Below the pieces are notes generated by a model, which did no database searches, was not told where the DNA came from, and saw only the letters and a list, made by a program, of their open reading frames with translations. Source: Paenibacillus glycanilyticus NBRC 16618 (GTDB lineage: Bacteria > Bacillota > Bacilli > Paenibacillales > Paenibacillaceae). Taken from it: a DNA stretch of 64,000 bases. The position numbers and the translations under genes are program-made. The DNA lies in NCBI RefSeq assembly GCF_004000805.1, contig NZ_BILY01000006.1, positions 1 to 64,000 of the forward strand, given 5' to 3'. How positions within the stretch are numbered: the first letter of the stretch is position 1; every line of letters starts with the position of its first letter. This document shows, in pieces, positions 1 to 8,031 of this stretch.

Positions 1-5
1 AATAC

Positions 6-79
6 GCGGGTGTAGTTCAATGGTAGAACTTTAGCCTTCCAAGCTAATAGCGTGGGTTCGATTCCCATCACCCGCTCCA
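6..79 (+). tRNA. tRNA-Gly (anticodon UCC)
   Basis: A full cloverleaf can be drawn. The 7-bp acceptor stem is GCGGGTG at 6-12 with CACCCGC at 69-75, followed by T and an encoded CCA at 77-79. The D arm contains GTTC/GAAC. The anticodon loop reads CTTCCAA, giving anticodon TCC. The T arm contains TGGGTTCGATTCCCA. The anticodon identifies a glycine tRNA that reads GGA and GGG codons. Confidence 0.96.
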
Positions 80-136
80 GATTTTCAAACAATCTCCTTC
101 TCCGGAAGGAGTTTTTATATTTTATACCCTTATATT

Positions 137-158
137 GGCAGCCCCCGCGGGGGCTGCC
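137..158 (+). terminator. GC-rich perfect hairpin after tRNA-Gly
   Basis: Two 10-base arms, GGCAGCCCCC and GGGGGCTGCC, are separated by only GC, forming a perfect inverted repeat followed by TTT. It lies between the tRNA and ppc and probably ends the tRNA transcript. The T-run is short, so a structural repeat is also possible. Confidence 0.5.
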
Positions 159-195
159 TTTCGCGCTTTCTGAAAAGAAAGTGGGCGCTTCGGGC

Positions 196-224
196 TTCAA
201 CCGAGCGCCGTTTTGTAGTATGAT
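196..224 (+). promoter_or_regulatory. possible sigma-A promoter for ppc
   Basis: TTCAAC at 196-201 and TATGAT at 219-224 are 17 bp apart, about 40 bp upstream of the ppc start. The -35 match is weak, so this is only a candidate. Confidence 0.3.
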
Positions 225-265
225 GATTAGAAGTTGAAAATGCGTTAAAGTACAGGAGGATCAGT

Positions 266-3076
266 ATGTCGGACCAAGTAACATCGACTTTATCGGCACA
301 ACACCGGCCGCAGGCTAACAATTTGCTGCGCAGAGACGTCCGTTTCCTAGGCAACATACTTGGGGAAGTGCTCGTCCATCAAGGCGGCCGCGAACTGCTG
401 GATATCGTCGAGCAAATTCGTGAAACAAGTAAAGCGTTACGCGCTGAATTTGTACCTGAGCTTTTTGAACAGTTTAAGACGACAATTGCATCATTAAGTC
501 CCGAAATTCGCCATCAGGTGATTCGTGCATTCGCGATCTATTTCCAATTGGTCAACATTGCAGAGCAGAACCACCGTATTCGCCGTAAACGCGACTACGA
601 GCGTTCCGCAGGGGAAAGTGTACAACGAGGTTCCATTGAGAGCGCGATTTCCGATCTGAAAGAGCGCAACATCGATGTTGAAGGCGTTCAAGAAATTTTG
701 AGCAACATTTCACTCGAGCTCGTAATGACTGCGCATCCGACGGAAGCGACGCGTCGTGCCGTGCTTGATATTCACAAGCGGATTGCCGAAGACGTAATGG
801 AGCTTGATAATCCGACTCTGACTTACCGCGAACGCGAGATCCTTCGGGACAAGCTGCTGAACGAAGTGCTTATTCTATGGCAGACTGACGAGCTCCGCGA
901 CCGTAAGCCAACTGTTATCGACGAAGTGCGCAACGGGTTGTATTATTTCGACGAAACCCTGTTTGAGGTGCTTCCTAACGTATACGAAGAACTGGAACGC
1001 AATCTTACGAAATATTATCCGGGCGAGTCTTGGCATGTACCAAGCTATCTGCGCTTTGGCTCATGGATCGGCGGAGACCGCGACGGCAACCCGTCCGTAA
1101 CCGCTAAGGTCACATGGGAGACGCTGACGCTTAACCGCCAGCTGGCTATTAAGAAATACGAAGAAAAGCTGCATGAGCTTGTTGGCATTCTGAGCTTCAG
1201 CACGAACCTGGTTGAAGTATCCGAAGAGCTGATCAACTCGATTAAGAAAGACCGCGAGCACGTTGAGCTTAAGTGTATCGACCTGTGGCGAAATGCGAAG
1301 GAGCCTTACCGCATTAAGCTGGGCTTTATGCTGGAGAAGCTGGCTAATACGCGCGACGAATCGCTCAAAGGCTCTGCAATGCGTTATAACAGCGCAAGCG
1401 AGCTGCTTGAGGATCTGTACATTATCGACCGCAGCTTGCGCGGACATTTTGCCGATTACGTAGCGGATACGCATATTGGCAAGCTTGTACGCCAAGTGGA
1501 GCTGTTTGGCTTCCATATGCTTACGCTTGATATCCGTCAGCACAGCCAAGAACATGAGAATGCGATGGCTGAAATTTTGGCGAAGATGAATATCGCTGAG
1601 AACTACGGTTCCTTGTCGGAAGAAGAGAAGATTGAATTGCTCAGCAAATTGCTGGAGGACCCGCGTCCGCTTACTTCTTCCCATCTGGATTACTCGGCAT
1701 CGACCCGCGAGTGCCTGGACGTGTATCACACGGTCTACAGAGCGCAACAAGAGTTCGGACCGGAATGTATTTCGACTTATCTGATAAGTATGACACAAGG
1801 CGCCAGCGACATGCTGGAGGTTATGGTCTTCGCGAAAGAGGTTGGCCTGTTCCGCAAGGAAGCAGACGGCAGCGTTCGCTGCACGCTGCAATCCGTGCCG
1901 CTCTTCGAGACGATTGACGACCTTCACGCTGCACCTGGCATCATGAAGCTGCTCTTCGAGCTGCCAATCTATCGTCAAGCCGTAGCCGCAAGAGGAGACC
2001 TGCATGAAATTATGCTGGGTTACTCCGATAGCAATAAAGACGGCGGCGCGGTAACGGCGAACTGGGAGCTGCGCGTAGCGCTTAACGATATTACGGCAAC
2101 TGCCGGCGAATACGGCATTAAGCTGAAGTTCTTCCATGGCCGCGGCGGTGCGCTTGGCCGTGGCGGTATGCCTCTTAACCGCAGTATCCTGGCTCAACCG
2201 CCTCATACGGTAGGCGGCGGCATTAAAATTACCGAGCAAGGCGAAGTATTGTCCTCGCGTTATTCGATGCAGGGCATTGCTTACCGCAGCCTGGAGCAGG
2301 CAACATGGGCGCTCGTTACGGCTGCCCGTCTTGCGAAATACCCGCAAGCACAAGACGATGCCGTGCTGAAAGAGTGGGAAGAGATTTCCCGTTCGATCTC
2401 GGAAACGGCACTGAACAAATATCAGGATCTGATCTTCCGCGATCCGGACTTCCTGACTTACTTCAAAGAGTCTACTCCGCTTCCTGAGGTTGGCGAGCTG
2501 AACATCGGTTCCCGTCCATCGAAACGGAAAAACAGCGACCGCTTTGAAGACCTCCGCGCAATTCCTTGGGTATTTGCATGGACGCAGAGCCGTTACTTGC
2601 TGCCGGCATGGTATGCTGCAGGTACTGCCCTGAAGCAATATACCGGCGATGATGCGCAGCGTCTTGAAACCTTGAAGACGATGTACGAGAAATTCCCGTT
2701 CTTCCGTTCGCTGATCGACAACCTGCAAATGGCATTGGCTAAAGCAGATTTGACGATTGCGAAGGAGTATGCGGATATGATCTCCGACAGCACGATTCGC
2801 GACCGCATCTTCACGCAGATCGAGAACGAATATAAGCTGACTTCGGAAATGATCTTGAGCATCACCGGGCAAGACGAGATTCTGGACAACGTACCTGTTA
2901 TTCAGGAATCGATTCGTCTGCGTAATCCTTACGTGGATCCGCTCAGCTACATGCAAGTTCAGCTTCTGACAGAGCTGAGAGAGCTGCGCGCGAAGGAAGA
3001 AGACGATCCTGAACTGCTCCGCGAAGTACTTCTTACCATAAACGGCATTGCTGCCGGCCTGAGAAACACGGGCTAA
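266..3076 (+). CDS. ppc: phosphoenolpyruvate carboxylase
   Basis: This cytoplasmic enzyme adds bicarbonate to phosphoenolpyruvate to make oxaloacetate, replenishing the TCA cycle. The 936-residue product is full length for the family. It carries the signature blocks: VMTAHPTEATRR with the catalytic His, GSWIGGDRDGNPSVT, the LGYSDSNKDGG active-site loop, FHGRGGALGRGG, a QGEVLSSRYS block, FAWTQSRYLLPAWYAAG near the C terminus, and the conserved tail ending RNTG. The ATG at 266 follows AGGAGG by a normal distance. It stands alone, between a hairpin after the tRNA and a strong terminator. A 631-codon antisense ORF inside it is a shadow. Confidence 0.97.
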   Translation: MSDQVTSTLSAQHRPQANNLLRRDVRFLGNILGEVLVHQGGRELLDIVEQIRETSKALRAEFVPELFEQFKTTIASLSPEIRHQVIRAFAIYFQLVNIAEQNHRIRRKRDYERSAGESVQRGSIESAISDLKERNIDVEGVQEILSNISLELVMTAHPTEATRRAVLDIHKRIAEDVMELDNPTLTYREREILRDKLLNEVLILWQTDELRDRKPTVIDEVRNGLYYFDETLFEVLPNVYEELERNLTKYYPGESWHVPSYLRFGSWIGGDRDGNPSVTAKVTWETLTLNRQLAIKKYEEKLHELVGILSFSTNLVEVSEELINSIKKDREHVELKCIDLWRNAKEPYRIKLGFMLEKLANTRDESLKGSAMRYNSASELLEDLYIIDRSLRGHFADYVADTHIGKLVRQVELFGFHMLTLDIRQHSQEHENAMAEILAKMNIAENYGSLSEEEKIELLSKLLEDPRPLTSSHLDYSASTRECLDVYHTVYRAQQEFGPECISTYLISMTQGASDMLEVMVFAKEVGLFRKEADGSVRCTLQSVPLFETIDDLHAAPGIMKLLFELPIYRQAVAARGDLHEIMLGYSDSNKDGGAVTANWELRVALNDITATAGEYGIKLKFFHGRGGALGRGGMPLNRSILAQPPHTVGGGIKITEQGEVLSSRYSMQGIAYRSLEQATWALVTAARLAKYPQAQDDAVLKEWEEISRSISETALNKYQDLIFRDPDFLTYFKESTPLPEVGELNIGSRPSKRKNSDRFEDLRAIPWVFAWTQSRYLLPAWYAAGTALKQYTGDDAQRLETLKTMYEKFPFFRSLIDNLQMALAKADLTIAKEYADMISDSTIRDRIFTQIENEYKLTSEMILSITGQDEILDNVPVIQESIRLRNPYVDPLSYMQVQLLTELRELRAKEEDDPELLREVLLTINGIAAGLRNTG

Positions 3077-3089
3077 CAGCAGACTTTAT

Positions 3090-3133
3090 AACCGGGAATT
3101 CGGCTTATTACAAGCCGAATTCCCGGTTTTTTT
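3090..3133 (+). terminator. terminator of ppc
   Basis: A 17-bp perfect stem (3090-3106 with 3112-3128) and a 5-base loop are followed by a run of Ts. It begins 14 bases after the ppc stop codon. Confidence 0.93.
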
Positions 3134-3134
3134 A

Positions 3135-3180
3135 AATTCTAAGAAATTATAAGTTTTATCTTATAAAATGGCTTAGAATT
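3135..3180. repeat. nested AT-rich inverted repeat
   Basis: An outer pair, AATTCTAAG (3135-3143) and CTTAGAATT (3172-3180), encloses an inner pair, TTATAAG (3147-3153) and CTTATAA (3160-3166). It directly follows the ppc terminator and lies about 190 bp upstream of the HtrA-like gene. It could be an operator or part of a larger termination structure. No binding protein can be named. The rest of 3181-3350 shows nothing I recognise. Confidence 0.45.
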
Positions 3181-3366
3181 CTCCGGAATAAAACGCGCCA
3201 CGCCACAAATGACGGCGATAGCCGTTTCACCTTGTTTCGCCTATTATTTATCCTCCTTTAAAATCCGCTTAAGTTTGATTTAAGGTACAACCCTCATGAT
3301 AGTAATCAAGCAAGCGACATCAATTGCGAACGAAATAGCGATTGTAATGACAAAGGAGCGATTACG

Positions 3367-4491
3367 ATGAACCATAACGAATTCGAAAATAACCAAGTTA
3401 ACGGAAACGATACAAATAACACGGAATCTACAACTGAACATAAGCCCTACACCTATACTTACGGACCTAGCCGCTCGGCAGCGAATCTTCGCGAGGCTTA
3501 CGAGAATCAATTGCAGCTGATGGGGACGGATGGTTCCGATGGCGGATACGGCAGCGGCGGCAAGAAGAAGGGAAAGAAATCGCAGGCCAAAGCGATGGTT
3601 GCGGCTTTCCTAGTTGGCGCGGTAGTAATCAGCGGGTTTATGTATGCATCGGATAAAACAAATTTGTTCACCGGTAATCAGCAGCCTACAGCGGCAACCA
3701 CGCTGGCGAGCAATACGGCACAGCAATCGGCCGGCGTGACAACGGCATCTGCAAACGTTGATGCTTCTATCGCTGACGTATATAAAGCAGCATCTCCTGC
3801 CGTAGTCAAAATCGAGAATTACACGGAGCCGGTTCAAAGCAACGGCAGAGGCTTCGGCGGCAGGGGAGGAGGCTGGCAAGGATTTAGCCAAACACCGCAG
3901 TCCCCAAGCGGCAGCGGCCAATCCGATTCCACGGATAGCTCGAATTTACAGCTCGCAGGAACGGGGACGGGATTCTTTTTCGAATCCTCCGGTTATATCC
4001 TGACCAATGACCATGTTGTTGAAGGCGCCGCGCAAGTGAAGGTGCAAGTAGAGGGTTATGACGAGCCGTTTGTGGCAGAGGTTGTGGGCGAGAATGCGGA
4101 TCAAGACTTAGCCGTATTGAAAATTACAGGCTCCAAAGCATTCCCGACTCTTGCCATTGGTGATTCCGATCAAACCGCTATCGGAGATTGGGTTATCGCC
4201 ATCGGCAATCCGTATGGATTCGACCACACAATGACCGTTGGAGTACTTAGCGCGAAGGAACGTCCGATTACAATCAGCGAAGATGATGGCACCGAGCATC
4301 AATACGAGCATCTGCTGCAAACGGATGCTTCGATCAACCCGGGTAACTCCGGCGGACCGCTGTTGAATGCAAAAGGCGAGGTCATCGGTATTAATACAGC
4401 CGTGAATGCGGAAGCGCAAGGTATCGGATTTGCTATTCCAACCAGCACGATTCAAGAAACTCTCAAGCAATTGCTTGGCAAAAGTGCATAA
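3367..4491 (+). CDS. HtrA-like (S1C) membrane serine protease lacking a PDZ domain
   Basis: The 374-residue product starts with a polar cytoplasmic segment of about 75 residues. One membrane segment follows (VAAFLVGAVVISGFMYAS, about residues 78-96), then a Ser/Gly/Gln-rich linker, then a trypsin-like fold. The catalytic triad is visible as His in LTNDHVVEG, Asp in DQDLAVLKI and Ser in NPGNSGGPL. The family degrades or refolds damaged exported proteins at the outer membrane face. Bacillus HtrA proteins normally carry a C-terminal PDZ domain; this one stops right after the protease core at QETLKQLLGKSA. No PDZ-coding sequence follows before a terminator. The ATG is preceded by AAAGGAG at a good distance. 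Confidence 0.88.
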   Translation: MNHNEFENNQVNGNDTNNTESTTEHKPYTYTYGPSRSAANLREAYENQLQLMGTDGSDGGYGSGGKKKGKKSQAKAMVAAFLVGAVVISGFMYASDKTNLFTGNQQPTAATTLASNTAQQSAGVTTASANVDASIADVYKAASPAVVKIENYTEPVQSNGRGFGGRGGGWQGFSQTPQSPSGSGQSDSTDSSNLQLAGTGTGFFFESSGYILTNDHVVEGAAQVKVQVEGYDEPFVAEVVGENADQDLAVLKITGSKAFPTLAIGDSDQTAIGDWVIAIGNPYGFDHTMTVGVLSAKERPITISEDDGTEHQYEHLLQTDASINPGNSGGPLLNAKGEVIGINTAVNAEAQGIGFAIPTSTIQETLKQLLGKSA

Positions 4492-4519
4492 TGCCATTAT
4501 CCATTCATAAGGTTAAGGA

Positions 4520-4558
4520 AACGAAGAGGCCGCTAGTGCGCCTCTTCGTTTTGTTTTT
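4520..4558 (+). terminator. terminator after the HtrA-like gene
   Basis: An 11-bp stem, AACGAAGAGGC (4520-4530) with GCCTCTTCGTT (4540-4550), is followed by TTGTTTTT. Confidence 0.9.
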
Positions 4559-4586
4559 GCTTTTGAAGGGGGAGAACCGATATAAT
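4557..4586 (+). promoter_or_regulatory. sigma-A promoter of the EamA gene
   Basis: TTGCTT (4557-4562) and a consensus TATAAT (4581-4586) are 18 bp apart. The -35 box overlaps the T-run of the preceding terminator. This supports a start at 4617 rather than the upstream in-frame ATG at 4491. Confidence 0.65.
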
Positions 4587-4616
4587 AGATCAGATGCGAA
4601 TGGAGGTTTTTGTTCG

Positions 4617-5528
4617 ATGAAAACTTCATCCGGCTATTGGACGGGCGTTGTGATGGTTATTGCCGCAGCGGCATGCTACGGAATTATGTCGCCGGTGCTA
4701 AAGCTTGCCTACGGACATGACTATACCTTTCAGCAAATTACGGTGCATCAAGTCGGAATGGGTGCGGCGCTTCTGTGGGTTCTTCTCCTTCTGCGGCCAA
4801 GCTCGTGGAGCAAGCTGGCATTCAGCTTGAAGCATTGGGCGGCTTTAGCGTTTACCGGTATTTTTGGCTTAAGCATGACAACCGTATTATATAATCAAAC
4901 CCTGGAGAGATTGGATGCTTCCTTCTCAATTGTCTTGCTTTTTCAGTTCATGTGGATTACGATTTTGCTAGAAAGTTTGCGGGGCCGGAAATGGCCGACG
5001 AAATGGCAATGGGCGGCTATCGTTATGGCCATGGCAGGAACGGTGCTGGCTGCCGGACTGCTCCAGAATAAACTTACGGATATGGATTGGGCTGGTGTTG
5101 GATATGGACTGGCATCGGCGTTCTCATACAGCCTGTTTCTGTTTCTGGCGGGCAGGGTTGCTCCTGGCTATGATCCTGTCTTTAAGTCAGCTCTTATGAT
5201 GTCATTCGGATTTATTGTGATTCTTGTGTTGTACGGCTATAAGGCATTTGATGGCGTTGACCAGCAATGGGGGCTTCTGGAATGGGGATTCGCGCTCGGG
5301 CTGCTAGGGCAGGTCATGCCGACCGTTTTCTTTAATGCCGGTATTCCCCGGGTAGGAAGCGGGCTGGCTTCCATGCTTGGAGCAACGGAGCTGCCTTTTG
5401 CCGTGGTAAGCGCATGGCTGATTCTAGGGGAACCGATAACGTTAATCGGTACAGCAGGCATATTGCTTATACTGGGCGGTATCGTGGTGGCCGAATACGG
5501 TGCGCGCCTACGGCGGCAAGCCGCGTGA
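4617..5528 (+). CDS. EamA/DMT-family transporter
   Basis: The 303-residue membrane protein has about ten hydrophobic segments and the two-fold EamA layout of the drug/metabolite transporter superfamily. Examples of segments are VMVIAAAACYGIMSPVL at the start and IGTAGILLILGGIVVAEY at the end. Members export metabolites or amino acids; the substrate cannot be read from sequence. The ATG at 4617 is chosen because GGAGG lies just upstream and the promoter TATAAT is at 4581. The in-frame ATG at 4491 would translate through a terminator and that promoter. It is followed by a cluster of short repeats and then sigW. Confidence 0.85.
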   Translation: MKTSSGYWTGVVMVIAAAACYGIMSPVLKLAYGHDYTFQQITVHQVGMGAALLWVLLLLRPSSWSKLAFSLKHWAALAFTGIFGLSMTTVLYNQTLERLDASFSIVLLFQFMWITILLESLRGRKWPTKWQWAAIVMAMAGTVLAAGLLQNKLTDMDWAGVGYGLASAFSYSLFLFLAGRVAPGYDPVFKSALMMSFGFIVILVLYGYKAFDGVDQQWGLLEWGFALGLLGQVMPTVFFNAGIPRVGSGLASMLGATELPFAVVSAWLILGEPITLIGTAGILLILGGIVVAEYGARLRRQAA

Positions 5529-5658
5529 CCATGCTTACGAAGTAAGAGTTATCACGAGCGCGTGATTGGACCATGCTTACGAAGTAAGAATTATCACAAG
5601 CGCGTGATTGGACCATGCTTACGAAGTAAGAATTAACACGAAATGCGCGTGTTAATTC
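5527..5658. repeat. three 42-bp direct repeats rich in palindromes, upstream of sigW
   Basis: Copies begin at 5527, 5569 and 5611 with an exact 42-bp period. Each starts with CCATGCTTACGAAGTAAG, which contains the palindrome CTTACGAAGTAAG. The first two copies also contain an ATCAC...GTGAT hairpin. The third diverges into an 11-bp hairpin (5630-5640 with 5648-5658) that ends six bases before the sigW ribosome binding site. The core ATGCTTACGAAGTA recurs at 52224, so this is a dispersed element. Confidence 0.85.
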
Positions 5659-5676
5659 TTTGTAGGAGGATGAATA

Positions 5677-6243
5677 GTGAATGTATTGGAAGCCCGTCTC
5701 GCCAGATTAGCGTTGAAAGGCGACCAGCGGGCATTTGCTGAGCTTGTAGGTCTGTATCAGGACAAGCTGTTCCATATGGCCTACCGAATGTTATATAACC
5801 GCCAGGAGGCGGAAGACGTCGTTCAGGAAACGTTCCTGCGTGTCTATAAAAATCTGGAACGATACGACGAGTCGCTCAAATTCTCAACGTGGATTTACCG
5901 AATTGCGACGAATCTCTGTATCGACCGTCTGAGGAAGCGGAAGCCTTCTTATTCGCTGGATGCGGAGTCTACGGATCATGAGGGCCTGGATGGCTATTCC
6001 ATGATCCCGAGCGATGACCGTACGCCGGAATCCGAGCTTCTGCTGTCGGAGACTCAGCGGATTATTCACGAATCCATCGAATCGCTTCCTCCAAAGTATA
6101 AGACGATTATGATGCTTCGCTACATTCAAGAGATGTCCCTGCAGGAGATTGGCGATGTTCTGGATATGCCGGTCACGACAATCAAGACGCGTGTCCACCG
6201 CGGCAGGGAGTTTCTGCGGAAAAAGCTGGAACACAAGTTATAG
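5677..6243 (+). CDS. sigW: ECF RNA polymerase sigma factor SigW
   Basis: The 188-residue sigma factor has region 2 (DKLFHMAYRML...EAEDVVQETFLRVY, then FSTWIYRIATNLCIDRLRKRKP) and region 4 (LPPKYKTIMMLRYIQEMSLQEIG, then TTIKTRVHRGREFLRKKL). It resembles Bacillus SigW along its length. SigW directs genes of the envelope-stress and antimicrobial-peptide response. The start is GTG at 5677, with AGGAGGA at 5664-5670. It is the first gene of the conserved sigW-rsiW-cdaA-cdaR-glmM-glmS neighbourhood. No SigW-type promoter was seen upstream of it; one lies downstream, before rsiW. Confidence 0.93.
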   Translation: MNVLEARLARLALKGDQRAFAELVGLYQDKLFHMAYRMLYNRQEAEDVVQETFLRVYKNLERYDESLKFSTWIYRIATNLCIDRLRKRKPSYSLDAESTDHEGLDGYSMIPSDDRTPESELLLSETQRIIHESIESLPPKYKTIMMLRYIQEMSLQEIGDVLDMPVTTIKTRVHRGREFLRKKLEHKL

Positions 6244-6254
6244 CTTAAAAAAAG

Positions 6255-6281
6255 TGAAACATCTGATGCGAGCTGTACGTA
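6255..6281 (+). promoter_or_regulatory. SigW-type promoter between sigW and rsiW
   Basis: TGAAAC (6255-6260) and CGTA (6278-6281) are separated by 17 bp. They match the known SigW -35 and -10 elements exactly. The site is about 55 bp upstream of rsiW and would let SigW boost its own inhibitor. Confidence 0.6.
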
Positions 6282-6336
6282 CTCTATAAATGTGAAGAGC
6301 TTATGCGCGAGCAAACGAAAGAAAGGACTGGCTGCT

Positions 6337-6969
6337 ATGAATTGCAACGTCGCGGTTGTATGGATGCATGATTATTTGGACGGCGATCTGCCGCGTGAAG
6401 ATGCGCAAGAACTAAAAAGTCATTTGCACTCATGTCCCGCTTGCCTGGCCCGCTTTGAACAGCTGGAGAAAACGGAAGCGATGATGCTGGGTACGCTAGA
6501 GCATACCGTTTCCATTCCCGATTATGATAAATCAGCTCTGACCGACCGTATTATGGCGCAGCTGCCAAAACCGGCAAAAACAAAAGAGCGTCGCGGCGTG
6601 CTCCGGTTCATCTACAAGTATCCGGGTCTTACGGCTGCCGCGTTGTTCGTGCTTGTCATGCTTGGCAGCTTCACTTCGATATGGGAACAGGATTCCAAGC
6701 TGATTGTATCCGGAGAAGATCTGCAGCAGGTCGTTATTAACGGAAACACGGTTACGGTACCGGAAGGCGCCCACGTGAAGGGGAATCTGGTTGTCGAGAA
6801 TGGAACGGCCGATGTGAAAGGCGAAGTGGAAGGCAACGTAACGGTCATCGACGGCAGCCTCAACCTGGCATCAACGGGGTACATCGCAGGACAAAGCCGG
6901 ACCATTGATCAGGCGCTAGACTGGTTCTGGTACAAAGTGACGGAAACGTTCAGCGGATTGGCTTCTTAG
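6337..6969 (+). CDS. rsiW: anti-sigma-W factor RsiW
   Basis: The 210-residue protein begins with a zinc-binding anti-sigma domain: a His in KSHLHSCPAC followed by the CPAC pair, the HxxxCxxC motif. A single membrane segment follows (LTAAALFVLVMLGSF, about residues 95-112), then an extracellular part. It holds SigW inactive at the membrane until proteolysis releases it. The extracellular part has short beta repeats (VVINGNTVTVP, HVKGNLVVENG, DVKGEVEGNVTVIDG) that recall polymer-forming bactofilin-like folds. The ATG at 6337 has GAAAGGA upstream; an in-frame ATG at 6292 has no clear site. Confidence 0.88.
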   Translation: MNCNVAVVWMHDYLDGDLPREDAQELKSHLHSCPACLARFEQLEKTEAMMLGTLEHTVSIPDYDKSALTDRIMAQLPKPAKTKERRGVLRFIYKYPGLTAAALFVLVMLGSFTSIWEQDSKLIVSGEDLQQVVINGNTVTVPEGAHVKGNLVVENGTADVKGEVEGNVTVIDGSLNLASTGYIAGQSRTIDQALDWFWYKVTETFSGLAS

Positions 6970-6973
6970 GACG

Positions 6974-7009
6974 AACTGCCTCTCTTGCAGAGAGGCGGTT
7001 ATTTTTTTT
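6974..7009 (+). terminator. terminator after rsiW
   Basis: AACTGCCTCTC (6974-6984) pairs with GAGAGGCGGTT (6990-7000) with one G-U pair. A long T-run follows. It separates sigW-rsiW from cdaA. The interval 7010-7176 holds no recognised promoter beyond a possible TATACT near 7126. Confidence 0.88.
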
Positions 7010-7176
7010 ATGAAAAAAAGGGTTTCGAAGTGCAATTCTAGAAAAGAATAAAGTTGAGTCCAAAAAAACGCATGATGGAGCGTCATACGTTTCGCGGGTG
7101 AAATATAGGCGGAAGATAGAGAAATCTTATACTTACTTAAATGATGAGTTGTCGTCGGCAGTTTGGGGGTTGATCT

Positions 7177-8031
7177 ATGAATTACTTCAATGATTTGACT
7201 TGGAATGGCTGGATAAAGGACATCATTGATATCGGCATCGTCAGTTATATTATCTATAAATTGATTTTGCTGGTAAGAGGCACAAGAGCAGTCCAGCTAT
7301 TGAAAGGGATTCTGGTCCTGGTTGGCACCTGGGCGATAAGTACCTGGTTTAATCTGTATACGCTGAAATGGCTGATGAACCAGATGTTTACTTTTGGCGT
7401 CCTGGCGGTACTTATTATTTTCCAGCCGGAGCTTCGGCGCGCGCTTGAGCAATTGGGACGCGGGAAGCTGTTTGCCCGTACGTCTACGCTGGAGCGGGAT
7501 CTTATAGCCGAACAGGTCGAGAGCGTAATGAAGGCTGTTCAGCATATGGCTCAGCGGACCATCGGGGCATTGATTGTTTTTGAACGAAATACGGGAGTCA
7601 GCGAGCTGATCGAATCCGGGATTCAGATGGAATCGCGGATTACGTCAGAGCTGCTCATAAATATTTTCACGCCAAATACGCCGCTGCACGACGGGGCTGT
7701 GATTATCCGGGGCAATCAGATTATGGCTGCGGGCTGTTATTTGCCGCTTTCGGAAAATCCGTTTATCAGCAAAGAGCTGGGGACGCGCCATCGCGCAGCG
7801 ATCGGGGTAAGCGAGGTGAGTGACGCCATCGCGGTTATCGTGTCGGAAGAGACGGGACAAGTCTCCCTCGCGATTAACGGAATGATTGTCCGCGATATTA
7901 AGGAAGAATCGCTTATTTCCAAGCTGTTCGAAGAGCTGACGCCGAAACAGACAAACGGCAAGGAGCGGGCAACCGTGTCCTCGTTCTCATTCTCTTCGTT
8001 CTGGAAGCGGAAAGGAGGCCGCGATGGATAA
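7177..8031 (+). CDS. cdaA: membrane diadenylate cyclase CdaA
   Basis: This 284-residue enzyme joins two ATP molecules into cyclic di-AMP, which controls potassium and osmolyte balance and wall integrity. Three N-terminal membrane helices (about residues 14-85) precede a DAC domain with the catalytic DGA motif in TPLHDGAVIIRG and the RHR motif in LGTRHRAAIGVS. Its 3' end overlaps cdaR by eight bases, so the two are translationally linked. Placement before cdaR, glmM and glmS is the classical Firmicute arrangement, in which CdaR and GlmM modulate CdaA activity. Confidence 0.95.
   Translation: MNYFNDLTWNGWIKDIIDIGIVSYIIYKLILLVRGTRAVQLLKGILVLVGTWAISTWFNLYTLKWLMNQMFTFGVLAVLIIFQPELRRALEQLGRGKLFARTSTLERDLIAEQVESVMKAVQHMAQRTIGALIVFERNTGVSELIESGIQMESRITSELLINIFTPNTPLHDGAVIIRGNQIMAAGCYLPLSENPFISKELGTRHRAAIGVSEVSDAIAVIVSEETGQVSLAINGMIVRDIKEESLISKLFEELTPKQTNGKERATVSSFSFSSFWKRKGGRDG

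Noticed and set aside
1061-2956. 631-codon antisense ORF in ppc
   Set aside because: It mirrors the codon pattern of ppc, has no recognisable motif and no ribosome binding site; ppc itself is certain.
4491-4616. upstream extension of the EamA gene from an ATG at 4491
   Set aside because: It would translate through a terminator and the TATAAT promoter; the ATG at 4617 has GGAGG.
5527-5658. CRISPR-like array before sigW
   Set aside because: The 42-bp units are contiguous without spacers.
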